Origin: Prevotella sp. 10(H)
Lineage (GTDB): Bacteria > Bacteroidota > Bacteroidia > Bacteroidales > Dysgonomonadaceae
NCBI RefSeq assembly: GCF_000711235.1
Contig: NZ_JOMI01000002.1
Location: forward strand, 62,001-126,000
Direction: 5' to 3'
DNA length: 64,000 bases
Shown here in pieces: positions 53,321-61,399 of the stretch. Every line of letters begins with the position of its first letter. Position 1 is the first letter of the stretch. Under the pieces are notes generated by a model. It did no database searches. It saw only the letters and a program-made list of their open reading frames with translations, and was not told the origin of the DNA. The position numbers were made by a program, and so were the translations under genes.

Positions 53321-54028
53321 TTATTTAGCCATTGCCCTAGCTTTCAAACCTGCCGGCATTTTTTCGATAGCGTAGCGCAGCGATGTACGTGGCATTACAT
53401 CCTTTTTTGACATTACATAATCGAATACCTTATCCTGATAGGCCTGACTGGCAGCTTTCAGCATCCAGCCGTAACCTTTCTGTACCATGTCGTCCTTATC
53501 GAGTAGTAGGATATCGGCAATCTCAAAAATATCATTCAGGAATAATCCTTTACGTGCCGGAAGAATAAGAGTAACAGCAGCAGAGCGTTTTACCCAGCGG
53601 TTATCCGACAGGGCCCATTTCTTAAGCTCGGCAATGTATTCGGGATACATTTCTACGAATGTGCCGACGGCATGGTTGCAGAGAGTATCGCAGGATGCCC
53701 AGTTGGTGACATAATTTTTCACCCATCTGTCGAATACGGCAAAGTCGGCAGGCTCATATTGCTTATGCAGATATTCCGCCACTTTGCCCGCTATGAACGA
53801 TTCTTCGAGGTAGCCCGATTGCCAGAGTTCTTCACATAAGCCGAATACTTCACTTTTTGGATAATCTTTTATCTGATTGTAAAGCTCTTTGCTCAGTTTG
53901 CTTACAGTCGTGGTTTTTACTCCGTATGGTTTTACTTCTTCTTTAAAGTAATTTTTACCTGAGTTCAAGGTCTTTTCATCGATATTATCAATCAATGTCT
54001 GACGAAGATCTTTAATTATCTCTTTCAT
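53321..54028 (-). CDS. DNA alkylation repair protein (AlkD-like HEAT-repeat glycosylase)
   Basis: This 235-aa all-helical protein belongs to the AlkD/AlkC family. It has GVKTTTVSKLSKELYNQI, SGYLEESFIAGKVAEYLHKQ, FDRWVKNYVTNWASCDTLCNHAVG and NRWVKRSAAVTLILPARKG. The catalytic-type Asp and Trp in NWASCDTLC suit the family. Such enzymes excise bulky or cationic alkylated bases. The gene begins 9 bp after pyrC and shares its promoter. Confidence 0.9.
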   Translation of the reverse strand: MKEIIKDLRQTLIDNIDEKTLNSGKNYFKEEVKPYGVKTTTVSKLSKELYNQIKDYPKSEVFGLCEELWQSGYLEESFIAGKVAEYLHKQYEPADFAVFDRWVKNYVTNWASCDTLCNHAVGTFVEMYPEYIAELKKWALSDNRWVKRSAAVTLILPARKGLFLNDIFEIADILLLDKDDMVQKGYGWMLKAASQAYQDKVFDYVMSKKDVMPRTSLRYAIEKMPAGLKARAMAK

Positions 54029-54037
54029 ATCTGTGTA

Positions 54038-55375
54038 TTAGCGGTCGAATGTCAGCATTTCACCCCTGACGTTATTTACTACTCCGTTTTCAAAAGCGAT
54101 TTTACCGTTCAGGAATGTTTTTTCTATTGTTGTCGACAGGGTTTCGCATTCCAGTGGCGACCATTTACATTTATAGAGGATGTTATCCTGCGTAATGGTA
54201 TATGGTTTATTTGGATTTACCAGTACCAGATCGGCAAAATAACCCTGACGTATATATCCCCGTTTGTTAATATGGTACATGATAGCAGGTGCATGGCACA
54301 TTTTGGTAACTACCTGTTCCTTTGTTATCTTTCCTTTCTTCGATAATTCGAGCATCATCTGTAGCGAATGCTGTACCAACGGGCCTCCCGATGCTGCTTT
54401 AAGCGCTCCGCCCAGTTTTTCTTCCAGTAAGTGCGGTGCATGGTCGGTAGCGATTACATCCAGTTTATTCTTAAGAAGGCCCTGCATCAATGCACCTCTG
54501 TCCTGCCTTGTTTTCACAGCTGGGTTCCATTTTATGCGCGAGCCGTATCTCGAATAGTCTTCATCTGAAAACCAAAGGTGATGCACGCAGACTTCCCCGG
54601 TAATTTTCTTCTCTGCCAGCGGTTTTATATCGAACAGGCTGACTTCTTTTTCTGTAGACAGATGCAGGATGTGCAGCCGTGTCTGATATTTATCTGCCAG
54701 TTCGACAGCCTCTGCCGAGGAACGGTAGCAAGCTTCGGCGCTCCGTATCAGCGGATGATACTGGATAGGTACATCCTCTCCGAACTGAGCCTTATATTTA
54801 GCCATATTGTGACGGATAATTTCTTCTTTCTCACAGTGTACGGCAATCAGCATATCCACTTCGGCAAAGATAGTCTGCAATACTTTCTTATCATCCACCA
54901 GCATGTCGCCCGTAGATGAACCCATAAATACTTTCACTCCGCAGACTTCTTTCGGATTCACTTTTTTCAGTTCGGCTATGTTTTCGTTTGTCGCACCCAT
55001 ATAGAAGGAATAGTTGGCAAACGATTTTTCTGCTCCCAGTTCGTACTTTTGTTCCAGTAACTCTATGGTTGTGGTCTGCGGCTTCGTATTCGGCATTTCC
55101 ATGAAAGAGGTAACGCCTCCCGCAATAGCTGCGCGGCTTTCACTGGCTATGTCGCCTTTGTGGGTTAAACCCGGTTCGCGGAAGTGTACCTGATCGTCTA
55201 TTACGCCGGGCAATAGCCACAGGTCTTTGGCATCGATTACCTGCGCTTTGTGGAGTATAGCCTCGGGTACTTCGTCTGTCTTGAATATCTCTGAAATTAT
55301 ATTGTTTTCAATCAACACGGAACCGATAAAAGAGATTCCTTCATTGATGATTGTCGCTCTGTGTATAAGTATCAT
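54038..55375 (-). CDS. pyrC: dihydroorotase
   Basis: This 445-aa amidohydrolase closes carbamoyl-aspartate to dihydroorotate in pyrimidine synthesis. Seen are DDQVHFREPGLTHKGDI (residues 60-76), the carboxylated Lys in GVKVFMGSSTG, the metal His residues in AVHCEKEE and LHILHLST, and the catalytic Asp in IATDHAPH. The usual HxH pair reads Q62-x-H64, an altered first metal ligand. alkD follows in the same operon. TAACTTTG on the minus strand at 55401-55408 is a likely -7 element. Confidence 0.92.
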   Translation of the reverse strand: MILIHRATIINEGISFIGSVLIENNIISEIFKTDEVPEAILHKAQVIDAKDLWLLPGVIDDQVHFREPGLTHKGDIASESRAAIAGGVTSFMEMPNTKPQTTTIELLEQKYELGAEKSFANYSFYMGATNENIAELKKVNPKEVCGVKVFMGSSTGDMLVDDKKVLQTIFAEVDMLIAVHCEKEEIIRHNMAKYKAQFGEDVPIQYHPLIRSAEACYRSSAEAVELADKYQTRLHILHLSTEKEVSLFDIKPLAEKKITGEVCVHHLWFSDEDYSRYGSRIKWNPAVKTRQDRGALMQGLLKNKLDVIATDHAPHLLEEKLGGALKAASGGPLVQHSLQMMLELSKKGKITKEQVVTKMCHAPAIMYHINKRGYIRQGYFADLVLVNPNKPYTITQDNILYKCKWSPLECETLSTTIEKTFLNGKIAFENGVVNNVRGEMLTFDR

Positions 55376-55400
55376 AACTGATTATATAAATGATTTCATG

Positions 55401-55408
55401 CAAAGTTA
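55401..55408 (-). promoter_or_regulatory. -7 element of pyrC-alkD operon
   Basis: The minus strand reads TAACTTTG, 25 bp before the pyrC start. No -33 box was recognised. Confidence 0.4.
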
Positions 55409-55436
55409 GCAAAAAGAGTGTTGCAGTGTATATGAA

Positions 55437-55471
55437 ATAAAAAAATCGTACAACCTTGCGATTGTACGATT
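55437..55471 (-). terminator. Rho-independent terminator of the mannosidase operon
   Basis: A perfect 10-bp stem pairs 55444-55453 with 55462-55471. On the minus strand it leads into TTTTTTTATTT. It lies 24 bp past the GH125 stop. Confidence 0.88.
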
Positions 55472-55495
55472 CTCTTATTATTGGGATTTCAGTTT

Positions 55496-56998
55496 TTATT
55501 TGATATCGTTCAATAAACCTACTTTACCTTCATTTACAAGTTTAAGAATCAATTCACCGAACAATGTGTTCTGCCATGCAAACCATGAACGGGTGAAATT
55601 CTCAGGATTATTCTTGTTGAAAGATTCATGCATAAAACCTGTACCTGCATCCGTATTCATCAGCATTCTCACGCAAGACTGAATTTCTTCGTCGCTCTGG
55701 CTGGTAAATGCTTTCATCATGATGCTCATAGGCCATACCATATCGTAACCGATGTGCGGGCCTCCGATACCTTCGCCGGCCGTGCCTCTGAAGAAATACG
55801 GATTATCCAGACTCCATACGAAATTGCGGGTACTCTGATAGATAGGGTCTTTTACATCCACATCGCACAGGTAAGCCAGTGACAGAAGGCTCGGTGCATT
55901 GGCATCGTCCATCAGGTACTGGTTGCCGAATCCATCTACTTCGAATGCGTATATCTTACCATATTTAGGATGATCGTTGATCGCATATTTCTTCAATGCG
56001 GCATCTACTTCCTGAGCAAGGTCTGTACATTGCTTAGCCATTGCTGTGTTCTTGTTTACTGTAGTCAGTATTTCTGCTGCTTTCTTCAATACCGATACGG
56101 CAAAGAAATTAGACGGCACAAGGAACTGGAATGTAGTGGCATCATCGGAAGGACGGAAACAAGATACGATAAGTCCGACAGGATTCACAGGATTTCCCCA
56201 TCCGTCGTTGTTCATTGTATCCAGCTGGCGTTCTGTTTTACGTTGAAACTTATAAGGTCCAAGGTTTTCCTTGCGTTGTTGTTCTTTGAATGTCTGCAAT
56301 ATCAAAGTCATTGCCTGCAACCACTCTTCATCGAATATAGAGGTGTCGCCTGTGGTTTTCCAGTAATGATATGCCAGACGGATAGGATAGCAAAGCGAGT
56401 CGATTTCCCATTTACGTTCGTGCAGTTCAGGCTTCATGTCTGTAAGGTCGGACATCCACTGATGATCGGGATTAGGATCGTGCGGATCGAGGAATGCGTT
56501 TGCATACGGATCGATAATGATGCATTTAAACTGGCGGCGGATTGTTCCTGCAAGCATCGCTTTCAGTTCTTTATCCTTGTTAGCCAGCTGGACATATGGC
56601 CAAACCTGTGCACCGGAGTCGCGCAGCCACATCGCATGAATATCACCTGTGTATACTACAGTATCGTCCTTTCCATCGGTTTTTCTGTAACGCACTGTTG
56701 TGTCCAGTGTGTTCGGGAAACAGTTTTCGAACATCCATGCCAGCTTGGCATTTTTCAATAACTTCTTGATGCGTACGATTTCACTTTCAACAGCCTTAGA
56801 GGTGAAGAAACGTTTCGATTTGTCAGGACGGTTAGTCTTTGTGTAGTCTACCGGCGGCGTAATAGCCGTATTATCCTGTGCAAATGTCAGGTTGTCGTTC
56901 GATAAAGGATTATCAGCCTTTACCTCGTTGACAAAGAATGTGGAACCGAGCACAAACAGGCCCAGTATTCCTTTTCTCAGATTGCTTTTTGTGTACAT
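55496..56998 (-). CDS. glycoside hydrolase family 125 exo-alpha-1,6-mannosidase
   Basis: This 500-aa secreted enzyme has a signal peptide near the N-terminus and an (alpha/alpha)6 catalytic barrel. Family motifs are HAMWLRDSGAQVWPYVQLA, ERKWEIDSLCYPIRLAY, YAFEVDGFGNQYLMDDANAPSLLSLAY and GTAGEGIGGPHIGYDMVWPMSI. GH125 enzymes remove non-reducing alpha-1,6-mannose. It lies 32 bp downstream of the GH92 gene and is co-transcribed. The pair suggests degradation of N-glycan or mannan structures. Confidence 0.93.
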   Translation of the reverse strand: MYTKSNLRKGILGLFVLGSTFFVNEVKADNPLSNDNLTFAQDNTAITPPVDYTKTNRPDKSKRFFTSKAVESEIVRIKKLLKNAKLAWMFENCFPNTLDTTVRYRKTDGKDDTVVYTGDIHAMWLRDSGAQVWPYVQLANKDKELKAMLAGTIRRQFKCIIIDPYANAFLDPHDPNPDHQWMSDLTDMKPELHERKWEIDSLCYPIRLAYHYWKTTGDTSIFDEEWLQAMTLILQTFKEQQRKENLGPYKFQRKTERQLDTMNNDGWGNPVNPVGLIVSCFRPSDDATTFQFLVPSNFFAVSVLKKAAEILTTVNKNTAMAKQCTDLAQEVDAALKKYAINDHPKYGKIYAFEVDGFGNQYLMDDANAPSLLSLAYLCDVDVKDPIYQSTRNFVWSLDNPYFFRGTAGEGIGGPHIGYDMVWPMSIMMKAFTSQSDEEIQSCVRMLMNTDAGTGFMHESFNKNNPENFTRSWFAWQNTLFGELILKLVNEGKVGLLNDIK

Positions 56999-57030
56999 AC
57001 TTTTTACTTTTTCTTATTTTCTTAAGGGTC

Positions 57031-59316
57031 TTATTTCTTCAGTTCGTTAGAGAAAGAATAAGGGAAATCGCTTTCTTTATTACCTCTGTTCTCGTTAGCT
57101 ACAGGCGACATCTGGAAATTGATATTACCGCCTTTCATAAATACATCGTGTGTCAGATAGTTCTTGGTATGATTTTTACCGTTGACTGTCATCGATTGTA
57201 TATATCTGTTGGCTTTATTGTTATTAGGCGCAGTGATAACCACTTTCTTGCCGTTTTCCATATTCAGTGTTACTTTCTTGAATAACGGCGATCCTAAGAT
57301 ATATTCGTTGGTTCCCGGACATACAGGATAGAATCCCATAGCAGAGAATACATACCATGCCGAAGTCTGTCCGTTGTCTTCGTCACCGCAATAACCGTCA
57401 GGATTGGCAGTATATAGCTTATCCATTACTTCGCGGTTCCAGTACTGTGCTTTCCACGGCTGGCCCGAATAGTTGTACATATATATCATATGTTGTATCG
57501 GCTGATTACCATGTGCATAATTACCCATATTCATAATCTGCATTTCGCGGATTTCGTGGATTACACCGCCATAGTAGCTGTCGTCATACAATGGCGGTAC
57601 GCTAAATACCGAGTCCATCATCTGGTTGAAGCCTGCTTTACCTCCCATCAGGTCGATAAGCCCCTGCGGATCGTGGAATACAGACCATGTATAGTGCCAG
57701 CTGTTACCTTCGGTGAATGCATCTCCCCACTTCAACGGGTTGAACGGGGACTGGAATTTACCATCCTGATTTTTACCACGCATCAGTTTGTGTTCCGGGT
57801 CATAAAGGTTTTTATAATTCATCGCACGTTTAGCGAAAATATCTATTTCGCTGGCAGGTTTACCGAGTTTCTTGCCGAACTGATAGATACACCAGTCGTC
57901 ATATGCATATTCGAGAGTACGCGCTGCATTTTCATTGATTTTCACATCGTAAGGAACATACCCTAGCTTGTTATAATATTCCCAGCCAAGGCGTCCTGTA
58001 GAACTCACAGTAGGATGTACGGCATTGGCTCCGTGTACAACAGCCTGCCAAAGTGTTTCCGCATCGTATCCGCGCAGCCCTTTCAGATAAGCGTCAGCTA
58101 CAACAGATGCCGAGTTGTTACCCACCATACAGCCACGGTGACCCGGACTCGCCCATTCAGGCAGGAATCCGCTTTCTTTATACGTATTTACCAGACCTTC
58201 CTGCATCTTTACATTCATATCCGGATACATCAGGTTCAGGAATGGGAACAGGCAGCGGAATGTATCCCAGAAACCTGTATCTGTAAACATATATCCCGGA
58301 AGAACTTCCCCGTTATACGGGCTATAGTGAACTGTTTTACCCTGTGCGTCTATTTCAAAGAATGAGCGAGGGAAAAGTACCGAACGGTAAAGACAAGAAT
58401 AAAATGTGCGCAGATTGTCGATATTATCGTCTTCAACTACAATTCGTCCGAGTACTTTGTTCCATTGATCTTTACCTTTTTCTACGATTTGATCGAAAGA
58501 ATTGCTTCCCAGTTCTTTCAGGTTCGACTCAGCCTGCTCAGGGCTAATAAATGAAGAAGCTACACGCGCATGTACTTTCTCGCCTTTCTTTGTTGCAAAA
58601 CCGATAATACCGCCCGCATGGTTATCTTTTGATTCAAGTCCGCCTTCGGTGATATTACCACCGGCAACAGATGCTTTATAAGTAAACGGCTTGTCGAAAA
58701 CCACAACAAAATAGTTTTTGAAATTTTCAGGAACTCCGCCACTGTTACGTGTTGTATAACCGATTATTTTATTTTCAGACGGGATAATCTTAACATACGA
58801 CCCTCTGTCGAATGCATCTACTACCACATAAGAATTATCGTTCTCAGGGAAAGTGAAGCGAAACATCACGGCGCGTTCGGTCGGAGCCAATTCGGTTACC
58901 ACATCATGGTCGGCCAGATAAACCTTATAATAATATGGTTTTGCTATCTCCGCCTTATGAGAGAACCAGCTGGCGCGCTCGTCCTGGTCGAACATGGCTT
59001 TGCCTGTTACCGGCATAATGGCAAATTGTCCGTAGTCGTTGATCCACGGGCTCGGCTGATGTGTCTGCTTAAATCCGCGTATTTTATCTGCATCGTATGT
59101 ATAAGCCCATCCATCGCCCATTTTGCCTGTTTGCGGCATCCAGAAGTTCATACCCCAAGGCATGGCTATGGCAGGATATGTGTTTCCTGTAGAGAGGGAA
59201 AATTTTGATTGGGTGCCCACCAGAGGGCTCACGTAGTCGACAAGTTGCGGCTTTTGGGCATTTACCGTAACCAGTACGCTGAGAATAGTTAGGAATAATA
59301 ATCCTATTTTTTTCAT
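57031..59316 (-). CDS. glycoside hydrolase family 92 alpha-mannosidase
   Basis: This 761-aa secreted calcium-dependent exo-alpha-mannosidase has a signal peptide (TVNAQ). An N-terminal beta-sandwich (VDYVSPLVGTQSKFSLSTGNTYPAIAMPWGMNFW) is followed by an (alpha/alpha)6 barrel with SGFLPEWASPGHRGCMVGNN, EYAYDDWCIY and SAWYVFSAMGFYPVCPG. The loop known as GNEP in alpha-1,2-specific enzymes reads HGNQP here (Q605), so specificity may differ. The start at 59316 is set by the signal peptide. It leads the operon with GH125. Confidence 0.93.
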   Translation of the reverse strand: MKKIGLLFLTILSVLVTVNAQKPQLVDYVSPLVGTQSKFSLSTGNTYPAIAMPWGMNFWMPQTGKMGDGWAYTYDADKIRGFKQTHQPSPWINDYGQFAIMPVTGKAMFDQDERASWFSHKAEIAKPYYYKVYLADHDVVTELAPTERAVMFRFTFPENDNSYVVVDAFDRGSYVKIIPSENKIIGYTTRNSGGVPENFKNYFVVVFDKPFTYKASVAGGNITEGGLESKDNHAGGIIGFATKKGEKVHARVASSFISPEQAESNLKELGSNSFDQIVEKGKDQWNKVLGRIVVEDDNIDNLRTFYSCLYRSVLFPRSFFEIDAQGKTVHYSPYNGEVLPGYMFTDTGFWDTFRCLFPFLNLMYPDMNVKMQEGLVNTYKESGFLPEWASPGHRGCMVGNNSASVVADAYLKGLRGYDAETLWQAVVHGANAVHPTVSSTGRLGWEYYNKLGYVPYDVKINENAARTLEYAYDDWCIYQFGKKLGKPASEIDIFAKRAMNYKNLYDPEHKLMRGKNQDGKFQSPFNPLKWGDAFTEGNSWHYTWSVFHDPQGLIDLMGGKAGFNQMMDSVFSVPPLYDDSYYGGVIHEIREMQIMNMGNYAHGNQPIQHMIYMYNYSGQPWKAQYWNREVMDKLYTANPDGYCGDEDNGQTSAWYVFSAMGFYPVCPGTNEYILGSPLFKKVTLNMENGKKVVITAPNNNKANRYIQSMTVNGKNHTKNYLTHDVFMKGGNINFQMSPVANENRGNKESDFPYSFSNELKK

Positions 59317-59774
59317 TTTTCTTGTTGTTTTTAAATTAATGATCAGGTATTTTGGGTGTATTTTCAATTTATTCTTTTAACAAATGCAGTATTCTTTACA
59401 AAAAGTACTGTCTCAGGAACTCATCTTTAATTTTTCCGTCCGCGAATATAACAAGCAATTTCTTCTTATGCAACCTCGATGTAAATCGTTCTTGATTAGC
59501 AAATATTTAACCGAAACGGATTACAATAAGTATGCTTGAGCGGGAATGGCAGGATAATAAACAATGATAATCGGTTATGTTTATTATCACCAGCCATTTT
59601 TATATTTTATGTGTATACATTCCTGTCAGTTAGTTTCGGGTTAATAAGTCCATATTTATTTTCAATCAACTCAACACCTCTTACAGCTTTTATAGAAATA
59701 TTAACATTTTAGCCTTTCGCATACATGTTACTTTACCAATACCGAATAAAATCTATTACTAAAATTTATTCTGT
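59317..59774. other. AT-rich intergenic region between mannosidase operon and miaA
   Basis: No gene could be supported. One stem-loop is present: 59553-59562 pairs perfectly with 59579-59588 and encloses a small inner hairpin. A 51-codon open frame at 59384-59539 is judged chance. Confidence 0.6.
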
Positions 59775-60695
59775 TTATCCGCCATTTATCCGCTTTATTA
59801 CTTTCTCCACTTTTTCGGGCATAGGCAGCGATGCATCTATCCATTCTATCTTTGTACCTCTTTTTTCCATTCCCCTGAACCATGTCATCTGTCGTTTGGC
59901 AAACTGGTGAATGGCAATTTCGAGTTGCGAGAACATCTCTTCATACGAAAGTTTATCCAGCAGAAAGAGCGTGACATATTTATATTCCAGCCCGTAATAA
60001 ATAAGGTCGTCAGGATGTATTCCCTTTTCCAGTATGTTTTTGATTTCTTCTATCATTCCTTCATCCAGACGCGATTTAAGGCGGTTGGTTATCTTTTGCC
60101 TGCGCAACTCCCTGTCGATATTCACGCCGATAACAAGACTGTTGAGGGGTGGAAATTCATTTTGCTCCAGCGGATACTCTTTTTTATACTCTTCTATTTC
60201 GATGGCGCGAATGGCTCGTTGGGCGGTATCTACATCTGTCGTATTATGCAGTGTTTTATATGTGGCCAGTATTGCGGTTAACTCTTCGAGTGTATAATCC
60301 TGATATTTTTTTCTTAATTCTTTATTTTCGGGTACATTTACCAGTGAATAGCCTCTCAACACCGATTCGATATATAGTCCCGACCCCCCGCAAAGTATCG
60401 GAAGCTTCTTGCGGTTTTTTATGTCGGAATAAGCCTCGTGAAAATCGTGCTGGTATTCGAAGATATTATATTTTTCACCCGCTTCGCGTACGTCTATCAG
60501 ATGATAAGGAATGTTTTTGCCGTTTACGACATAGTCTGCAAGGTCTTTTCCTGTACCTATATCCATCGATTTGTATACCTGACGCGAATCTCCGCTGATA
60601 ATCTCCGCATCGAGCGCATACGCCAGATGACACGCAAATTCTGTTTTGCCTGAAGCGGTAGGGCCTAAAATGGTAAGGATGTCGAAACTACTCAT
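59775..60695 (-). CDS. miaA: tRNA dimethylallyltransferase
   Basis: This 306-aa enzyme adds the isopentenyl group to A37 of tRNAs reading U-starting codons. The P-loop is GPTASGKT (residues 11-18). ISGDSRQVYKSMDIGTGK, VPYHLIDV-like IPYHLIDVREAGEKYN, GGSGLYIESVLRG and the tRNA-clamp region RQKITNRLKSRLDEGMIEEIK are all family hallmarks. A strong minus-strand promoter ends 4 bp before the start codon, so the mRNA may be leaderless. The start cannot move far downstream without losing the P-loop strand. Confidence 0.95.
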   Translation of the reverse strand: MSSFDILTILGPTASGKTEFACHLAYALDAEIISGDSRQVYKSMDIGTGKDLADYVVNGKNIPYHLIDVREAGEKYNIFEYQHDFHEAYSDIKNRKKLPILCGGSGLYIESVLRGYSLVNVPENKELRKKYQDYTLEELTAILATYKTLHNTTDVDTAQRAIRAIEIEEYKKEYPLEQNEFPPLNSLVIGVNIDRELRRQKITNRLKSRLDEGMIEEIKNILEKGIHPDDLIYYGLEYKYVTLFLLDKLSYEEMFSQLEIAIHQFAKRQMTWFRGMEKRGTKIEWIDASLPMPEKVEKVIKRINGG

Positions 60696-60699
60696 CCTA

Positions 60700-60730
60700 C
60701 AAATTTAAGCCGAAATTTATATTCCTCAAA
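60700..60730 (-). promoter_or_regulatory. miaA promoter abutting the start codon
   Basis: On the minus strand there is TTTG at 60730-60727, a 19-bp spacer and TAAATTTG at 60707-60700. Transcription should begin almost at the ATG (60695). Confidence 0.75.
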
Positions 60731-60915
60731 GAAATACACTTTTATTATTTAACATTTTATTTTAAAGGGGTAAATTTTGTTCATAATCATTAAAACCTTG
60801 TCTTAATGTGGTCTTATGGAAGAAAATAAAGATATTAAATGTTAATTATTAAATTATTTTTTTATTAATTGCCTGCTCTTCCTGCCATAAAGGCTGATAG
60901 TTCCGAAAATCGGTT

Positions 60916-60923
60916 TATATTTG
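60916..60923 (+). promoter_or_regulatory. -7 element of rsfS operon
   Basis: TATATTTG matches TAnnTTTG 36 bp before rsfS. The -33 box is unclear. Confidence 0.45.
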
Positions 60924-60959
60924 TAGGTTCTAATAGATTTATATACTTTAAAATTACGA

Positions 60960-61319
60960 ATGAAAGAAGGAAAAAGTTTAGCAAACAGCGTTGTAGCTGC
61001 ATGCCAGGATAAAAAAGCGAAGAATATTGTAATAGTAGACATGACAGAACTACCGGGAACAATTTGCCAATATTTTGTTATCTGTGAAGGTAATACTCCT
61101 ACACAAGTCGGTGCTATTTCAGATGAAATCGTAGACCAGCTGAAGAAAAAGAAGAAAGAGCGTCCTATCACTATAGACGGTTTGCGTGAAGCTCGTTGGG
61201 TAGGTATAGATTATGGTACAGTTATTGTACACGTTTTCTTGCCTGAGTTGCGCGAATTTTACAACATTGAAAATTTATGGGCCGATGCCAAACTGGAATC
61301 TATACCGGATATCGATTGA
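60960..61319 (+). CDS. rsfS: ribosome silencing factor
   Basis: This 119-aa RsfS/RsfA (DUF143) protein has full family length. It binds L14 and blocks subunit joining in poor conditions. Characteristic segments are KKAKNIVIVDMTELPGTICQYFVICEGNTPTQVGAISDEI, GLREARWVGIDYGTVIVHVFLPELREFYNIENLW. It is the first gene of the conserved rsfS-ftsH-cdsA order. Confidence 0.95.
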   Translation: MKEGKSLANSVVAACQDKKAKNIVIVDMTELPGTICQYFVICEGNTPTQVGAISDEIVDQLKKKKKERPITIDGLREARWVGIDYGTVIVHVFLPELREFYNIENLWADAKLESIPDID

Positions 61320-61399
61320 CAACAATCTATCTTTATCGGTTGTTATATTTTCGCGAACTAAGAAAAAATAAAATAAGAGATCACGTATCAATATAATAT

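Noticed and set aside
59384-59539. 51-codon open frame between miaA and the mannosidase operon
   Set aside because: It has no promoter or recognisable domain. An open frame of this length is expected by chance in AT-rich spacer.
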